Shown: piece after piece, positions 35,084-46,990 of the stretch
Layout of the letters: each line of letters begins with the position of its first letter
Numbering within the stretch: the first letter of the stretch is position 1
Source: Tolypeutes matacus
Lineage: Eukaryota > Chordata > Mammalia > Cingulata > Chlamyphoridae
Assembly: GCA_026826555.1 (NCBI GenBank)
Contig: JAKSZT010053883.1
Span: forward strand, 25,073,234 to 25,137,233
Length of the DNA stretch: 64,000 nt
Direction: 5' to 3'
The notes under the pieces: model-generated
Told to the model about the DNA's origin: nothing
What the model saw: the letters and a program-made list of their open reading frames with translations, nothing else
The model's database searches: none
Translations under genes and position numbers: made by a program

Positions 35084-36465
35084 CACTTCTTTCTTATGCC
35101 AGTTCCAATCTGCTCTTGAAACCTTCCTGGGCTTTTTTTTTTTCTTTCATTTTATTTTTTGTGGTCTTCAGCTCCAGTATTTCTGTTTGGTTCCTTTTTA
35201 AAATTTTAATATCTTTACTTAGACTCTCATATTGTTCATTCATTGTTTTCTTGACATCCTTTAGTTCTATCTATATTTTCCTTTATCTCTTTGAGCATTT
35301 TAAAAGATCATTTTTAAAAGGCCTTCTTCGAGATGTCCACATTCTCATCTGCTTCATTGGTGTTTTCTATATTTTTATCCTCTTCCTTTGGATGGGCCAT
35401 CATTTCCTGAATCTTTGTTTGTCTTGCCTTATGTTACACACTGTACATTTTAATATTTTAAAGTGTTAACTCTGGAATTTATTCCCTGATATGTCTGTTT
35501 CTTGGTTTTGTAACCAACTCAAGATTTTTCTTGAGCTTCAGTCCTCCTATCAGGAAGATCTTCCCAGGGAGAATACAGTGTGCAGAGTTTTCCCTGTCTT
35601 TCTGGGCCTCTGTCTTGCCCTGGGCTTTTGCTTGCTAGTTGTCTTGGAATTCCCCTGTTTAAGGAGTTTGGTCATCTCCCTGTTTCCCAGGAAATAGATC
35701 TCCCTGTCCTGGGTGTTTGAAGCCTGCAAGCCTTTGTCTCAGACTGTCTACCTCTATCATTTTTTACATTTCTTTCATTTTCTCAAGCTGCTTTCACCTG
35801 GAAGGCAAATTCTGGGAGGAGGGGCACCCCCAAAGAGAACTTTCCCAAGTTAGTCTTTCCCAGCCCAAACAGAGGCAGGGATCCATGAAGGGGCACAGTC
35901 TAGCTCGAAAGTGCCTGGGAGAGGACATCAGTAAGGGTACCAAGAGCTTCTCTGACAGCTCTCCAAAGCTGAGCTTTCCTGGCCTGCCCAGCAAATGTAG
36001 CCGTTCAGCCCTGAGGAAGTGCTGCATCTTTAAATCTCTACTGCCTCTGCTTCTGTCTAGGAAAAGTTGAAACAATAGCTGCCCTCAGAGCCAGACCCCT
36101 AGCAGTCCAAATTTGCTAATCAAAAGCTTGGATCAATGATCAGCCTTGCCCACCCAGATCCTTTTATATCCCTTTCTGTCACCAATGAGCTAGCCAGGGA
36201 CCAGACCTAATGGTGGCCTGCTGTGAAAGTAGGTGATGGACTCCAGTAGCTGCCATGCATACAGAGCAATTTACTGTTCTTTACCATAATTTATCAACCT
36301 CTTCCTACCGCTCCTGCCTGGAAGCTCTACAGGGTTCTTCTGGCCGCCAGAGTTTTAAAATGGTTGTTTCAGATAGTTCTTGCATGTTTAATAGTTGTTT
36401 TGGTGGAAGAACTGAGTCCTGGAACTCCTTACTCTGCCATCTTCCCTAGAAGTCCACCCTGCTGT

Positions 36466-36573
36466 TTTGATTACTGTTGTCTGCCCGTCTTCTTTTAGGA
36501 GGCACTGGGAACTGAACCTGGGACATCCCATGTGGGAGGTGAGTGCCCAACCACTTGAGCCACTTCCCCTCCC
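36466..36573 (-). mobile_element. armadillo tRNA-SINE head
   Basis: 'ggaggcactgggaactgaac', 'catcccatgtgggaggtgag' and 'cacttgagccacttcccctc' form one minus-strand head. It lies between the L1 5' end and the next LTR. Confidence 0.85.
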
Positions 36574-36928
36574 TGCTGGCTTTTCTGAGCCTCCTCTCTT
36601 TGAGCCTCTTGAGGGCCTTTTTCTGAGCCTCTGTGCTGTGCTGATTCTAGCTCCCAGCCTCCTAAACATATGTCTCAGCCCCTTGGAATTTCCTGTTTCT
36701 GCCACTTTTTTCTGTGTGTCTCCATTTTCAGTCCTCCATATATAAAGGACTCCAGCAAAAAGACCAAGACTCACCCTGGATCATGCCTCAGTGGACATCA
36801 AAATAATCCAGTCAAAAGCCCCCTAATTGAATCCAATCCAATCAAAGGGTCCCACACCCACAGGAATGGATTAACTTTAAGAACATGATCTTTTCTGGGA
36901 TCTACAAAAAGCTTCAAACTGTCACTTG
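36574..36928 (-). mobile_element. MaLR-like LTR, partial
   Basis: Family blocks 'agtcctccatatataaagga' (TATA region), 'gaatccaatccaatcaaagg' and 'acaggaatggattaacttta', ending 'agcttcaaactgtca'. The poly(A) half is missing, perhaps removed with the SINE insertion. Confidence 0.8.
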
Positions 36929-38095
36929 TGCTGTTGAGGATTTTTACTTCTTATATTCATAGGGGATATTGGTCTGTAATTTTATTTTCTTGTGGTACCT
37001 TTATCTGGCTTTGGTATTAGGGTAATGTTGGCCTCATAGAATGAGTTAAAGGGTATTCCCCCCTCTTCAATTTTTTGGAAGTGTTTGAGCAGGATTGGTG
37101 TTCATTCTTCTTGGAATTTTTGGTAAAATTCACCTGTGAAGCCATTTCATCCTGGGATTTTCTTTCTTGGGAGATTTTTTATTATAGATTCAATCTCTTT
37201 ACTAGTTATTGATCTGTTGAGATCTTCTATTTCTTCTTGATTCACTTTAGGCAGTTTGTATGTTTCTAGGAATTTGTCCATTTCATCTGGCTTATCTAAT
37301 TTTTTGGCATAAAATTACTCATAATGTCTTCTTATAATCCTTTTCATTTCTCTATGGTGGTAGCAATGCACTCCTCCTTTCATTTCTGATTTTAGTTATT
37401 AGTGTCTTCTTTCTTTTTTTTCTTTGTCAGTCTAGCTACAGTTTGTCAATATAATTGATCTTTTCAGGGAAACAACTTTTGGTTTTGTTGATTCTCTCTA
37501 TTGTATTTTTATTCTCTATTTCATTTATTTACACTTTAATCTTTGTTATTTTCTTCCTTCTGCTCACTTTAGGTTTAGTTTTCTCTTCTTTTTCTAGATT
37601 CTTCAGTTGTGAGGTTAGACCTCTGATTTGAGAGTTTTCTTCTTTTTCAGTGTAATCATTTAGAACTATAAATTTCTCTCAGCACTGCCTTTGCTGCATT
37701 CCATAAGTTTTGGTATGTCGTGTTATTATTTTCGTTCAACTCGAGATACTTACTAATTTCCCGTGTGACTTCTTCTTTGGCCCTTTGGTTGTTTTAAGGG
37801 TATTTTTTAAATTTCCACATATTTGTGAATTTTCCAGTTTTCCCTCTGTTTTGCTAGTTGTTCAAAGATGCTGGGGGTAGAAGGATCAGCACCCTGGAGC
37901 ATTTTACACTGACATCCTGGTCAACTACAAGTCCATTGGGGTTGTAATTTGAAGTTAACTTGAAGTTTCTGAACAACTAGTGACATTGAGCCCTTTTTCA
38001 TGTGCTCATTGGCCTTTTGAATATCTTCTTTTGTGAATGTCTGTCCAAGTCTTGTCTCTATTATCTATTACTGTGTAACAAACCACTGTTACTGA
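36929..38095 (-). mobile_element. L1 ORF2 fragments
   Basis: Antisense L1 reverse-transcriptase region ('ggcctcatagaatgagttaa', 'ggaatttgtccatttcatct', 'caactcgagatacttactaa'), parallel to 43480-44480 in this window. A short piece of ORF2 3' end follows at 37975-38070. Frames heavily broken. Confidence 0.85.
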
Positions 38096-38400
38096 GAAAG
38101 GGCAGGGTTCTTTTCTGGCTGATGCACTCCAAATGACCAATTCCACAGACTCTGGGCTTTCAGTGTAAGAAAGAGTTTATTGCTAAGCTCATAGCAAGGA
38201 GAACAGAGGGCCTATTGGCCTAAAATCTGTCTCCCTGAGTTTAAGGAGTTTTGGGTTTTCATGGATTCAAACAGGGGGTATGGAGCAAGTATAAACAAGG
38301 GTGAAACTAGTTTGGAACAACCATAAACAAGGGTGAGACTGGTCTAGCGAGTTTCAGTAGTTTCAGGTATTAATTTTTGGCTATTCTATAATATACTGGA
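38096..38400 (-). mobile_element. putative ERV1-type LTR
   Basis: On the minus strand: U3 text, AATAAACTCTTTCTTACACTG (reverse of about 38160-38185) and a U5 ending in TTTCTCAGTAACA. This AATAAA/R/U5 order is that of gammaretrovirus-like LTRs. The upstream limit is uncertain. Confidence 0.6.
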
Positions 38401-38489
38401 AAAGTAAGAAAAAAGCATCTATATAATTATTCAGTAATCATAAAATCAGTTGGTAATTCTTTTTTAGAATACAAAAATAATGTATTGGG

Positions 38490-38728
38490 GTATAATTTTT
38501 TAAAAACAATTTATTGAAATCTATCATTCATACATGAACATATATAAACAATAAGTGTTCAGTAAACATTGTAAACTTACAAAACAAACATGCATAACAT
38601 CATACAGGGCTCCCACACATCACCCCATCACAAATACTTTGTATTGTTGTGAAACATTTGTTAACAAATTATGAAAGAGCATTGTCAAAGTATTACTACT
38701 AACTATAGTCCATATCTTACTCCCCTAT
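38490..38728 (-). mobile_element. L1 3' UTR end
   Basis: 'aacaatttattgaaatctat' to 'ctaactatagtccatatctt' matches 39640-39850, the 3' UTR of the longer L1. Confidence 0.85.
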
Positions 38729-39258
38729 ACTTTTTTTTAAAGGATTTATTTATTTATTTATTTATTTACTTTTATCCATTTTTACACACACACACCCCAC
38801 ACCGTTTTTGCTGTTTCTGTGTCCATTCGCTGGGCAACTCTCTGTGTCCGTTTCCTGCCCTCTCTTCTGATCCTTCCCCTGTCTTCACTGGGATTCGATC
38901 CTTGGAATCTCTGATGTGGGAGAGAGGCGTCCTACTGCCTGCACCACCTTAGTTCCTGGTTTTTCGGCGTGTCTCGTCTTGGCTCTCCCTTGTGTCACTC
39001 TCCTGTTTTGTCATCATCTTGCTGCCTGGCTTGCAGGGCCTGGTGGTGCACCCGTACATGGGGCCTGGGGGACTCATCCGCTCATGAGGCCTGGCAGCGC
39101 ACCCACATGTGGGGCCTGGTGGTGCACCCGCGCACAGGGTCTGGCAGCCTGCGTGCCTTCTATATTTTTCTTTTTTTACCGGGAGGTCACGGGGATAGTA
39201 CCCAGGTCCCTCCACGTGGGAGACGGACACCCAACCATTTAAGCCACATCAGTCCCCC
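38729..39258 (-). mobile_element. compound SINE with internal minisatellite
   Basis: Left: T-rich tail and (ATTT)n linker, then a head block with 'gggattcgatccttggaatc'. Right: a second head ('aggtccctccacgtgggaga', 'aaccatttaagccacatcag'). Between them (39027-39155) are about five GC-rich units of 21-28 bases beginning 'gggcctggtggtgcacccg' or a variant. Confidence 0.85.
39027..39155. repeat. GC-rich minisatellite inside SINE
   Basis: Five imperfect tandem units of 21-28 bp sharing GGGCCTGG or GGCCTGGCAG starts and GCACCC(G/A)C cores. Units 1 and 4 are closest. It sits exactly between two SINE heads. Confidence 0.85.
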
Positions 39259-39624
39259 TGCTATATCTCTTAAAGTTGACCAAAGATACCTAGAGTTACA
39301 GTCATTTCCCATACAGGATGGTCATATAATAAATCAGGCTTAGTTTATCACCAGCATTCTAAAAACCAGACCTAGGGAGAAAAAGTAGGTCTGGGGACAC
39401 GTGCATGGTTTCTAACATAGCGAATGTTTAGCCTGCCCTGATGATCACAAAATCAGGACAGCGAGAATATTTACATTGGAGTATAACTTTTAAAGCATTA
39501 CATGTTTTCCACATAATGTTTGAAATTAAGAAAATCACCCATAATCCTAACACCTAGAGATAACCACTATTAACTATTTCTATGTATATTTTTTATTATA
39601 TACTCACATACACATATAGATACT
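39259..39624. other. intergenic, possibly old LTR remnant
   Basis: No gene. 39430-39510 echoes 38440-38490, so this may be one old element split by the L1 and SINE insertion at 38.5-39.2 kb. Confidence 0.35.
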
Positions 39625-41121
39625 TTTTTTATTAAAAAAGATTTTATTGAAGTATATCATTCATACATGAACATACATAAACAATAAGTGTAGTAAAAGT
39701 TGTGAACTTACAAAACAAACATGCATATCATCATACAGGGCTTCCATACATCACCCCACCACCAACAGCTTGCATTGTTGTGAAACATTTGTTACAAATG
39801 ATGTAAGAGCATCATCAAAATATTACTACTAACTATAGCTCATATCTAACATTTGGTGTATTTTCCCCCACCCACCCAATTATTAATACCTTATACTAGC
39901 ATATATTTGTTATTGTACATCAAAGAATGTTCTCATATTTGTTTTGTTAACCACAGTCCATCTTCCACCACAGGATTCATTGTGTTACACAGGTCTATGT
40001 TTTGTACAATCCATTCAAAGTGTACACTCGGTGACTCTCATATTCAGCAGAGATGTGCTGTCATCACCTCAGTCAATTTTAGAACATTTTCATTACTCCA
40101 AAACAAAAATTCCCATGCCCCCTTATAGCCCCCTATCGTTGTCTCTTCGAATTGCTATAATATCTTCTTTGCCAGTGCTGCAAAAAATATTACAATATTA
40201 CTGTTAACTATCGTACATAAGTTAAATTAGTTGTATTTTCCTGTGTATCACCATATTTTCAACACTTTGTAAGAGATCATTCTTATATTTATATTATTAA
40301 CCACAATCTTCCTCCACCACTGAAATCACTATATTATACAGTCCCTAGATTATTCTCCAGCTTCCTTTCCATTGACATTTACACCCACAGACTACCCCTT
40401 TCAGCCACAATCACATTTATAAATCAGCAGTGTTAGTTATACTCACTATAATGTGTTACCACCAACTCTATTCATTTCCACACTTTTGCAATAGACCTTA
40501 TTAAAAATACATACACTAAGCATCAGCTCCCATTCTCAACCCACGTTTTATCTCCTAGTAACCTATACTCTAGGGTTTCCTTCTGTAGTTTACTCATCAT
40601 AATTAGTTCATATTAGTGAGACCATATGATATTTGTCCTTTTGTGTCTGACTTATTTAACTCAACATAATGTCCCCAAGGTTCATCGATGTTGTCATATG
40701 CATTCTGATTTCATTTATTTTTACAGCTGAATAGCATTCCATTGTATGTATATACCACATTTTGTTTACGCACTCATTGGTTGATGGACATTTAAGTTGT
40801 TTTTGTACTTTAGCAGTTGTGACTAATGCTGCTATGAATATTGCTGTGAAAATGTCAGTTCACGCCCTTTCTGTCAGGTCTTCTGACTATATTCCTAGTA
40901 ACAGGACTGCTGGATCATACGACAGTTCTATATTCAGCCTCTTGAAGTACTGCCAAACTGTTTTCCACAGAGGCTGCACCATTCTACATTCCAACCAACA
41001 CTGAAGGAGTGTTCTTATTTCTTCACATCCTCCCCAGCACTTGTAGTTTTCTGTTTGTTTTTTGTGTTTTTTAAAAATAAATAATGGCCATTCTATAAGG
41101 TGTTAAATGGTATCTCATTGT

Positions 41122-41612
41122 ACTTCCGCCCACCCTGAGGTGGCACCCTTGTCTGTTTGCTTGTTGTTTTTGCTCATTGTCTGCTCATTTGTTTGTTTGT
41201 TTGTTTGTTTGTTTTGCTCTTTGTTTTTTGGGTTTTTTTTTTTGGTTTTGGTTTTTTTTTGCTTGTTGTCTGCCTGTTTTTTCTTTAGGAGGCACTGGGA
41301 ACCAAACCAGGAACCTCCCATGTGGGAGGCAGGCACTCAACTGCTTGAGCCACACCTGCTCCCTGCACATTTGTTTTTGCTCATTGTCTGCTCGTTTGTT
41401 TTTGCTCATTGTCTGCTCACTTTTTCTTGTTGTCTGCTTGTTGTTTTTGCTCGTGGTCTGCTCATTGTTGTTGTGTTTGTTTGTTTGTTTGCTCAGTGTC
41501 TGCTTGTTGTCTGCTCGTTTGTTTGCCTTCTTTAGGAGGCACCAGGAACCGAACCCAGGACCTCCCATATGGGAGGCAGGTACCCAACTGCTTGAGTCAC
41601 ATCCGCTCCCCT
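41122..41612 (-). mobile_element. compound SINE with expanded linker array
   Basis: Two tRNA-like heads (41285-41360 and 41535-41612) are separated by about 170 bases of tandem units of roughly 25 bases of the form tttttgctcattgtctgctc(g/a). A (GTTT)n run lies at 41190-41218. Target duplication 'tctcattgta' on the left (about 41113-41122) and 'tctcattata' on the right (about 41613-41622). Confidence 0.85.
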
Positions 41613-42723
41613 CTCATTATAGTTTTGATCTGCATTTCCCTCCCAGCTGGTGATATTGAACATTTTTCCATGTGCTTTTTGTCCATTTGTATTTTCTCTT
41701 TGGAAAATTGTCTGTTCAAGTCTTTTGCCCATTTTTAAATTGGGTTGTTTGTCTTTATTGTTGAATTGCATGATCTCTTTGTATAACATGGATATCAAAC
41801 TCTTAGTAAATATGTGGTTTACAAATATTTTCTCCATTGAGTAGGCTGCTTTTTTTACTTTCTTGACAAAGTCTTTTGAAGAACAAAAGTGTTTAATTTT
41901 AAAGAGGTCCCATTTATCTATTTTTTCTTTTGTTGATAGTACTTTGGATTTTAAGTTTAAGAAACTACTACCTACCACAAGATCTTGAAGATATTTCCCT
42001 ACAGTTTCTTTTAGGAGTTTTATGGTTGTTGCTTTTATATTTAGGTCCTTGATCCATTTTAAATTAATTTTTGTGTAAGTTGTGAGATAGCGATCCTCTC
42101 TCTTTTCTTTTGGATATGGATGCCCAGTTCTCCCACCACCATTTGTTGAATAGACTGTTCTAGCCTAGCTGGGTGGGCTTAATAGTCTTGTAAAAAATCA
42201 CTTGACTGTAGATTTGAGGGTCTATTTCTGAATTCTCAATTCAGTTCCACTGGTCAATATGTCTATTTTTATGCCAGTACGATGCTGTTTTTACCATTGT
42301 AGCTAAGTAATATGATTTAAAGTCAGGAAGTGAGAGTCTTCCAACTTTGTCCTTCTTTCTTAAGACTTTTTGGCTATTTGGGGCCCCTTACCCTTCCAAA
42401 TAAATTTGATAATTGGCTTTTCCATTTCTTAAAAGAAGAAGCTTTGGGGATTTTTATTGGGATTGCATTGAATCTGTAAATCATTTTGGATAAAATTGAT
42501 GTCTTAATGATATTTAGTCTTCCAATCCATGAACACGGAATACCTTCCATTTATTTCGGTCTTCTTTACTTTCTTTTAGCAATGTTTTGTAGTTTTCTGA
42601 ATACTTTATGTTCTTGGTTAAGTTTACTCCTAAATTTTTTATTCTTTTAGTCGCTATTATAAATGGAATTTTTTTCTGACTCCTTCCTCAGATTGCTCAT
42701 CAGTAGTATAAAGAAATGCTACT

Positions 42724-42903
42724 GGGAAGCAGCTGTGGCTCAATCAGTAGGGCTCCCGTTTACCATATGGGAGGCCCCGGGTTCGGTTCCCAGGGCCTCC
42801 TGGTGAAGGCAAGCCAGCCCGGACGGCGTGGTTAGCTGACCCAGTGAGCATAAGCAGCAAGGGGGGGATAAATGAATAAATAAATAAATAATCTTTAAAA
42901 AAA
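42724..42903 (+). mobile_element. armadillo tRNA-SINE in L1 ORF2
   Basis: Full head, body, (AATA)n linker and A-tail. Perfect 14-bp target duplication AAAGAAATGCTACT at 42710-42723 and 42904-42917. Confidence 0.97.
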
Positions 42904-43988
42904 AAAGAAATGCTACTGATCTTTGTGTATTAATCTTGTATTCCACCAGTTTTCTGAACTCATCTATTAGTTCTAGTAGCTTTTTTGTGGATTTTTCAGA
43001 ATTTTCTAGATATAGGATCATATCAGCAAATAGCGAAAGTTTTACTTCTTCCTTTCCTATTTGGGAGCCTTCTGTTTTTTTCTTGCCTAATTGCTCTAGC
43101 TAGAAGTTCTAGCACAATATTGAATAATGGGAGTGACAGTGGGCATCCTTGTCTTTTTCCACATCTTAGCAGGAAGGCTTTCAGCCTTTCACCATAGAGT
43201 ACAATGCTAGCTATGGGTTTTTCATATATGTACTTTACCATATTGAGAAAGCTTCCTTCTATTCCTATCTTTTGGAGAGTTTTTATCAAGAAAGGATGTT
43301 GTATTTTGTCAAGTGCCTTTTCTGCATCATTTGAGAGGATCATGTGATTTTTCTTCTTCAATTTATTAATGTGATTTATTATACTAATTGATTTTCCTGT
43401 GTTGAACCACCCTTGCAGACCTGGGGGATAAAACCCACTTGATTATGGTGTATAATTATATTAATGTGCTTTTGGATTCAGTTTGCAAGTATTTTGTTGA
43501 GGATTTTTGCATCTATATTCATTAGAGAAATTGATTTGTAATTTTTCTTTTTTTTCATAGTATCTTTATTTGATTTTTGTATTAGGGGAGTGTTGGCTTC
43601 ATAGAATGAGTTTGGTAGTGTTCCTTCCTGTTCAGTTTTTTGGAAGATCTTGAGCAAGTTTGGTATTCTATCATTTTTGAATGATTGATAGAATTCGTCT
43701 GTGAAGCCATCTAGTATTGGGCTTTTCATTTTTGGAAGGTTTTCAATCTCTTTACTCGTGATTGGTTTATTGAGGTCCTCTGTTTCTTCAAGGGTCAGTA
43801 TAAGTTGTTCGTGTGTTTCTAGGAATTTGTCCATTTCATCTACATTGTCTAATTTTTTGGTGTACAGTTGTTCATAGTACCCTTTTATAAGCTTTCTTAT
43901 TTCTGCGGGGTCAGTGGTAATTTCCCAATCTCATTAGTGATTTTATTCATTTGCATCTTCTCTCTTTTTTCTTTGTCAGTCTAGCTAA

Positions 43989-44106
43989 TCCAGGGCTGCC
44001 GGGCCTTGGCCGCTCGACGCCACCCTGAGTCTGTTGTAGGTACCTACAATTGAGCACGGAACCAGAATAAAAATTCTTACTTAGAAACCTCTAAAAAAAA
44101 AAAAAA
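43989..44106 (+). mobile_element. short retroposed transcript, unknown source
   Basis: A 118-base GC-rich piece in the AT-rich L1, ending in AGAATAAAAATTC and a 15-base A-tail, flanked by the 11-bp target duplication AGTCTAGCTAA (43978-43988 and 44107-44117, sharing one A of the tail). It is a 5'-truncated processed copy of an mRNA 3' end. One frame ends with HPESVVGTYN and a stop, followed by a short 3' UTR. I do not recognise the gene. Confidence 0.85.
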
Positions 44107-45310
44107 AGTCTAGCTAAGGGTTTGTCAATATTGTTAATCTTATTGAAGAATCAGTTTTGGTTTTGTTGACTCTCTCTATTGTTTTTTGTTCTCAATTTCA
44201 TTTATTTCTGCTCTAATCTTTATTATTTCTGTCCTTCTGCTTGGTTTGGGATTAATTTGCTGTTCTTTTTCTAGTTCCTCCAGATGTGCAGTAGGTCTTT
44301 GATTTTAGCTCTTTCTTCATTTTTAATGTAAGCATGAAGAGCTATAAATTTCCCTCTCAGCACTGCCTTTCCTGTATCCCATAGGTTTAGGTACGCTTTG
44401 TTCTCATTTTCATTCATTTCAAGATATTTACTGATTTCTCTTGCAATTTCTTCTTTGACTCACTTATTATTTAAGAGTTTGGTTAAATCTCCATATATTT
44501 TCCCTTTTTCCATCCATTATTGATTTCCATATCTATTCCATTATGATCAGAGAAAGTGTTTTGTATAATTTCAATCTTTTTACATTTATTGTAAAAATGA
44601 CCCAGCCTATGGCCTATCCTGGAGAAGGATCCATGAGCACTTGGAAAGAATGTATATCCTGCTGTTTTGGTGTGTAATGCTCTATAAGTGTCTGTTAGGT
44701 CTAGTTTATTTATCATATCATATCATCCTCTGACCAGATGTTCTATCCGATGCTGAGAGTGGTGTATTGAAATCTCCAACTATTATTGTAGAGACATCTA
44801 TTTCTCTCTTCATATTTTCCAGTGTGTGCCTCATGTATCTTGGGGCACCTAGGTATTTATTGTAGTTATTTCTTCTTGGTGAATTCCCCTTTTAATTACT
44901 ATATAATAATCTTCCTCTCCTATAACAGTTTTACATTTAAAATCTGATGTATTCTCACTACTCCAAATCTTTTTTGCTTACTATTTGCATGGAAAATATT
45001 TTTTCAACCTTTAACTTTCCACTTGATTGGGTCTTTATGTCTAAAGTGAGTCTCCTGTAGACAGCATATAGATTACTCATATTTTCTGTCAGTCTATGTC
45101 TTTTGATTGGGGAATTCAATACATTAATGTTCAGTGTTATTACTACAAAGGCATTACTTACTTTGTCCATTTTATCCTTTGGCTTTCTGTTGTCATATCT
45201 TACTATTGTTTGCCTTTTTACCATTTAAGTTACCCTTACTAATAAGCTTCATTTCTACACTTTTCTCCAAGTCTCTCACTCTTGTGTTTTCCTTTCAGAC
45301 TGTAAAATTC

Positions 45311-45954
45311 TGTATTAGGCAGCCAAAAGGGGTGCTGATGCAAAGTACCAGAAATCTGTTGGCTTTTATAAAGGGTATTTATTTGGGGTAGAAGTCCAAT
45401 TCAAGGTACCATAAGAGGGACTTTCTCACCCAAAGTCATTGGCCATGTGTTGAAACAAGATGGTGGGCGATGTCTGCGAAGGTTCAGCCTTCCTTCTTCC
45501 TCTTAAGGCTCCGTGGTCCCAGCTTCTCCTGATCTCAGCTGTAGGCTGGCATAAGACTTGACTCTCTCCCCGAGGCTCATTTCTTTCTGGGCTCAGCTGC
45601 TCTGGTCTCTTCTCAGGTCAGCTGTTAATTATCAGGTGAATGGCTCATCTCTCTTCCTGGGGCCTCTGCTGTATCTATGGAGCTGTCTCTCTTCCTGTAT
45701 CTTCTTTGTGTATCTACTTCTGTGTTCTTGATTGAGCATCTGTTTATATAGCCCACCAAGGAGCCAGGGACTCAAGCCTGCACACCCTAATTATGTGGTC
45801 GAATCAAAGCCCTAATCTTAACATAATTTAATCAAAGTTATCTCAGCTGAATCTAATGCAATCAAGGGGTTATCACGCTCAGAGGAACAGACCAGTTTAC
45901 AATCAAAATCAATATCTCCTTTTTGGAATTCATAAATAATATTAAACTGCCACA
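45311..45954 (-). mobile_element. MaLR-like solo LTR in L1
   Basis: Starts TGTATTAGGCAGCC, shares 'aaagtaccagaaatctgttg' and 'ggcttttataaagggtattt' with the family, ends 'attaaactgccaca'. No clear target duplication. Confidence 0.8.
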
Positions 45955-46096
45955 GTTTGTATATGTCATATTTTGTTTTTATGTCTCTTTTTATCTTTTT
46001 AGTTATTCTTACTAGTAATTTTCCTTTCTACAGTCTCCTCTAGCCTTTTCACACTTGTTTTTTCCTTTCAACCTGTAGAACTTCCTTTAGTATTTC

Positions 46097-46400
46097 TTAA
46101 AGGCCAGGTTTCTTGTTAGCAAACACTCTTAATTTCTGTTTATCTGTGAACATTTTGAACTCTCCCTCATTTTTGAATGCCAGCTTAGCTGGATACAGAA
46201 TTCTTGGCTGGCAGTTTTTTTCTTTTAGCACCTTAACTATGTCATACCACTGCCTTCTCATTTCCACGGTTTCAGATGAAAAATCAGCATTTAATCTTAT
46301 CGAGCTTGCCTTGTATGTGATGGATCTCTTTTCTCTTGCTGCTTTCGGTATTCTCTCTTTGTCTTGCACGTTTGACATTTTGTTAAGTGTATGTCTCATT
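46097..46400 (-). pseudogene. L1 ORF1 C-terminal fragment
   Basis: The minus-strand frame carries ORF1p C-terminal text: 'KAAREKRSITYKASSIRLNA', 'DFSSETVEMRRQWYDIVK' and 'ILYPAKLAFKNEGEFK'. Open for about 100 codons but truncated at the N-terminus. Confidence 0.85.
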
Positions 46401-46507
46401 TGGTAATTGTATTTCTTTTGTACCATGTGGTGTTGGAGCAAAAGAAATGCCATCTGGAGGCTCAAATGGGGTTTAAAATGAAATATGTTTTAACAAGCAT
46501 CCCTGGG

Positions 46508-46732
46508 TTGGGAGCAGATGTGGCTCAAGAGTTGAGCGCCTGCTTCTCACATGGGAGGTCTTGGGTTCTGTACCCATGCCTTCTAAAAAAGCAAAAAACA
46601 AACAAGCAAACAAATGAAAAAACCAACTCAGGGGAGCCGATGTGGCTAGTGGTTGAGCACCAGCTTCCCACATATGAAGTCCTAGGTTCAATCCCTGGCC
46701 CCGATACCTCAAAGCAAAACAAAACAAACAAA
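46508..46732 (+). mobile_element. armadillo tRNA-SINE, head dimer
   Basis: Two heads in tandem ('gggagcagatgtggctcaag' type and 'ggagccgatgtggctagtgg') with AAAC-rich linkers. Target duplication ATCCCTGGG at 46499-46507 and 46733-46741. Confidence 0.93.
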
Positions 46733-46741
46733 ATCCCTGGG

Positions 46742-46990
46742 ATGGCTGGAACAACTGTAGGCTGGCTAGCTATCTCCACATGTTCTCCCACATAAGTAGC
46801 CAGGCCTATGTGGCTCATGGTTCCAGGAGAGAGTATTCAAAGAAGACAAAACCCAGTGTGCAAGAGCTTGTATGCTTGCATCATGCTAGCTAATGCCCCA
46901 AAGGCCAAGATAAATTTCATGTCCAAGTCCAGAGTCACTGTGGAAGGGCATGAATATGAAGCCATAGTTCACTGGGGATTACCACTGTAA
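46742..46990. mobile_element. probable old LTR fragment
   Basis: 'gtggctcatggttccaggag', 'gtgtgcaagagcttgtatgc' and 'gtaacagtctaccacac' resemble an old MaLR-class sequence. Class uncertain. Confidence 0.4.

Larger units (their letters stand above)
41650..45224 (-). pseudogene. L1 ORF2 (endonuclease and reverse transcriptase), broken
   Basis: Minus-strand pieces in order: endonuclease start (44958-45224; 'ITLNINVLNSPIKRHRL'), endonuclease end (44483-44716; 'YTFFPSAHGSFSRIGHRLGH', 'SDHNGIDMEIN'), RT N-terminal part (43478-43834; 'EGTLPNSFYEANTPLIQK', 'ISLMNIDAKILNKILAN'), RT core (43023-43361; '[18 protein letters not shown]', '[18 protein letters not shown]') and the part after the catalytic motif (from 43021 leftwards; '[20 protein letters not shown]'). 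ORF2p copies L1 and other RNAs by target-primed reverse transcription. Many frameshifts and stops. At the catalytic FADD motif (43011-43030) one Asp codon is missing, leaving FAD, so the enzyme would be dead even without the frameshifts. Confidence 0.9.
39625..46490 (-). mobile_element. L1, long but dead, heavily nested
   Basis: The most complete L1 of the window. From left (3') to right (5'): 3' UTR 39625-41120, ORF2 from about 41650 to 45224, inter-ORF region split by an LTR, and ORF1 C-terminal part 46097-46400. The 5' UTR is not clear. Nested inside are a compound SINE (41122-41612), a SINE (42724), a retroposed transcript (43989) and an LTR (45311). Confidence 0.85.

Noticed and set aside
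41361..41534. CRISPR-like array of spaced repeats
   Set aside because: Eukaryotic genome; the units are contiguous imperfect tandem repeats within a SINE, without unique spacers.
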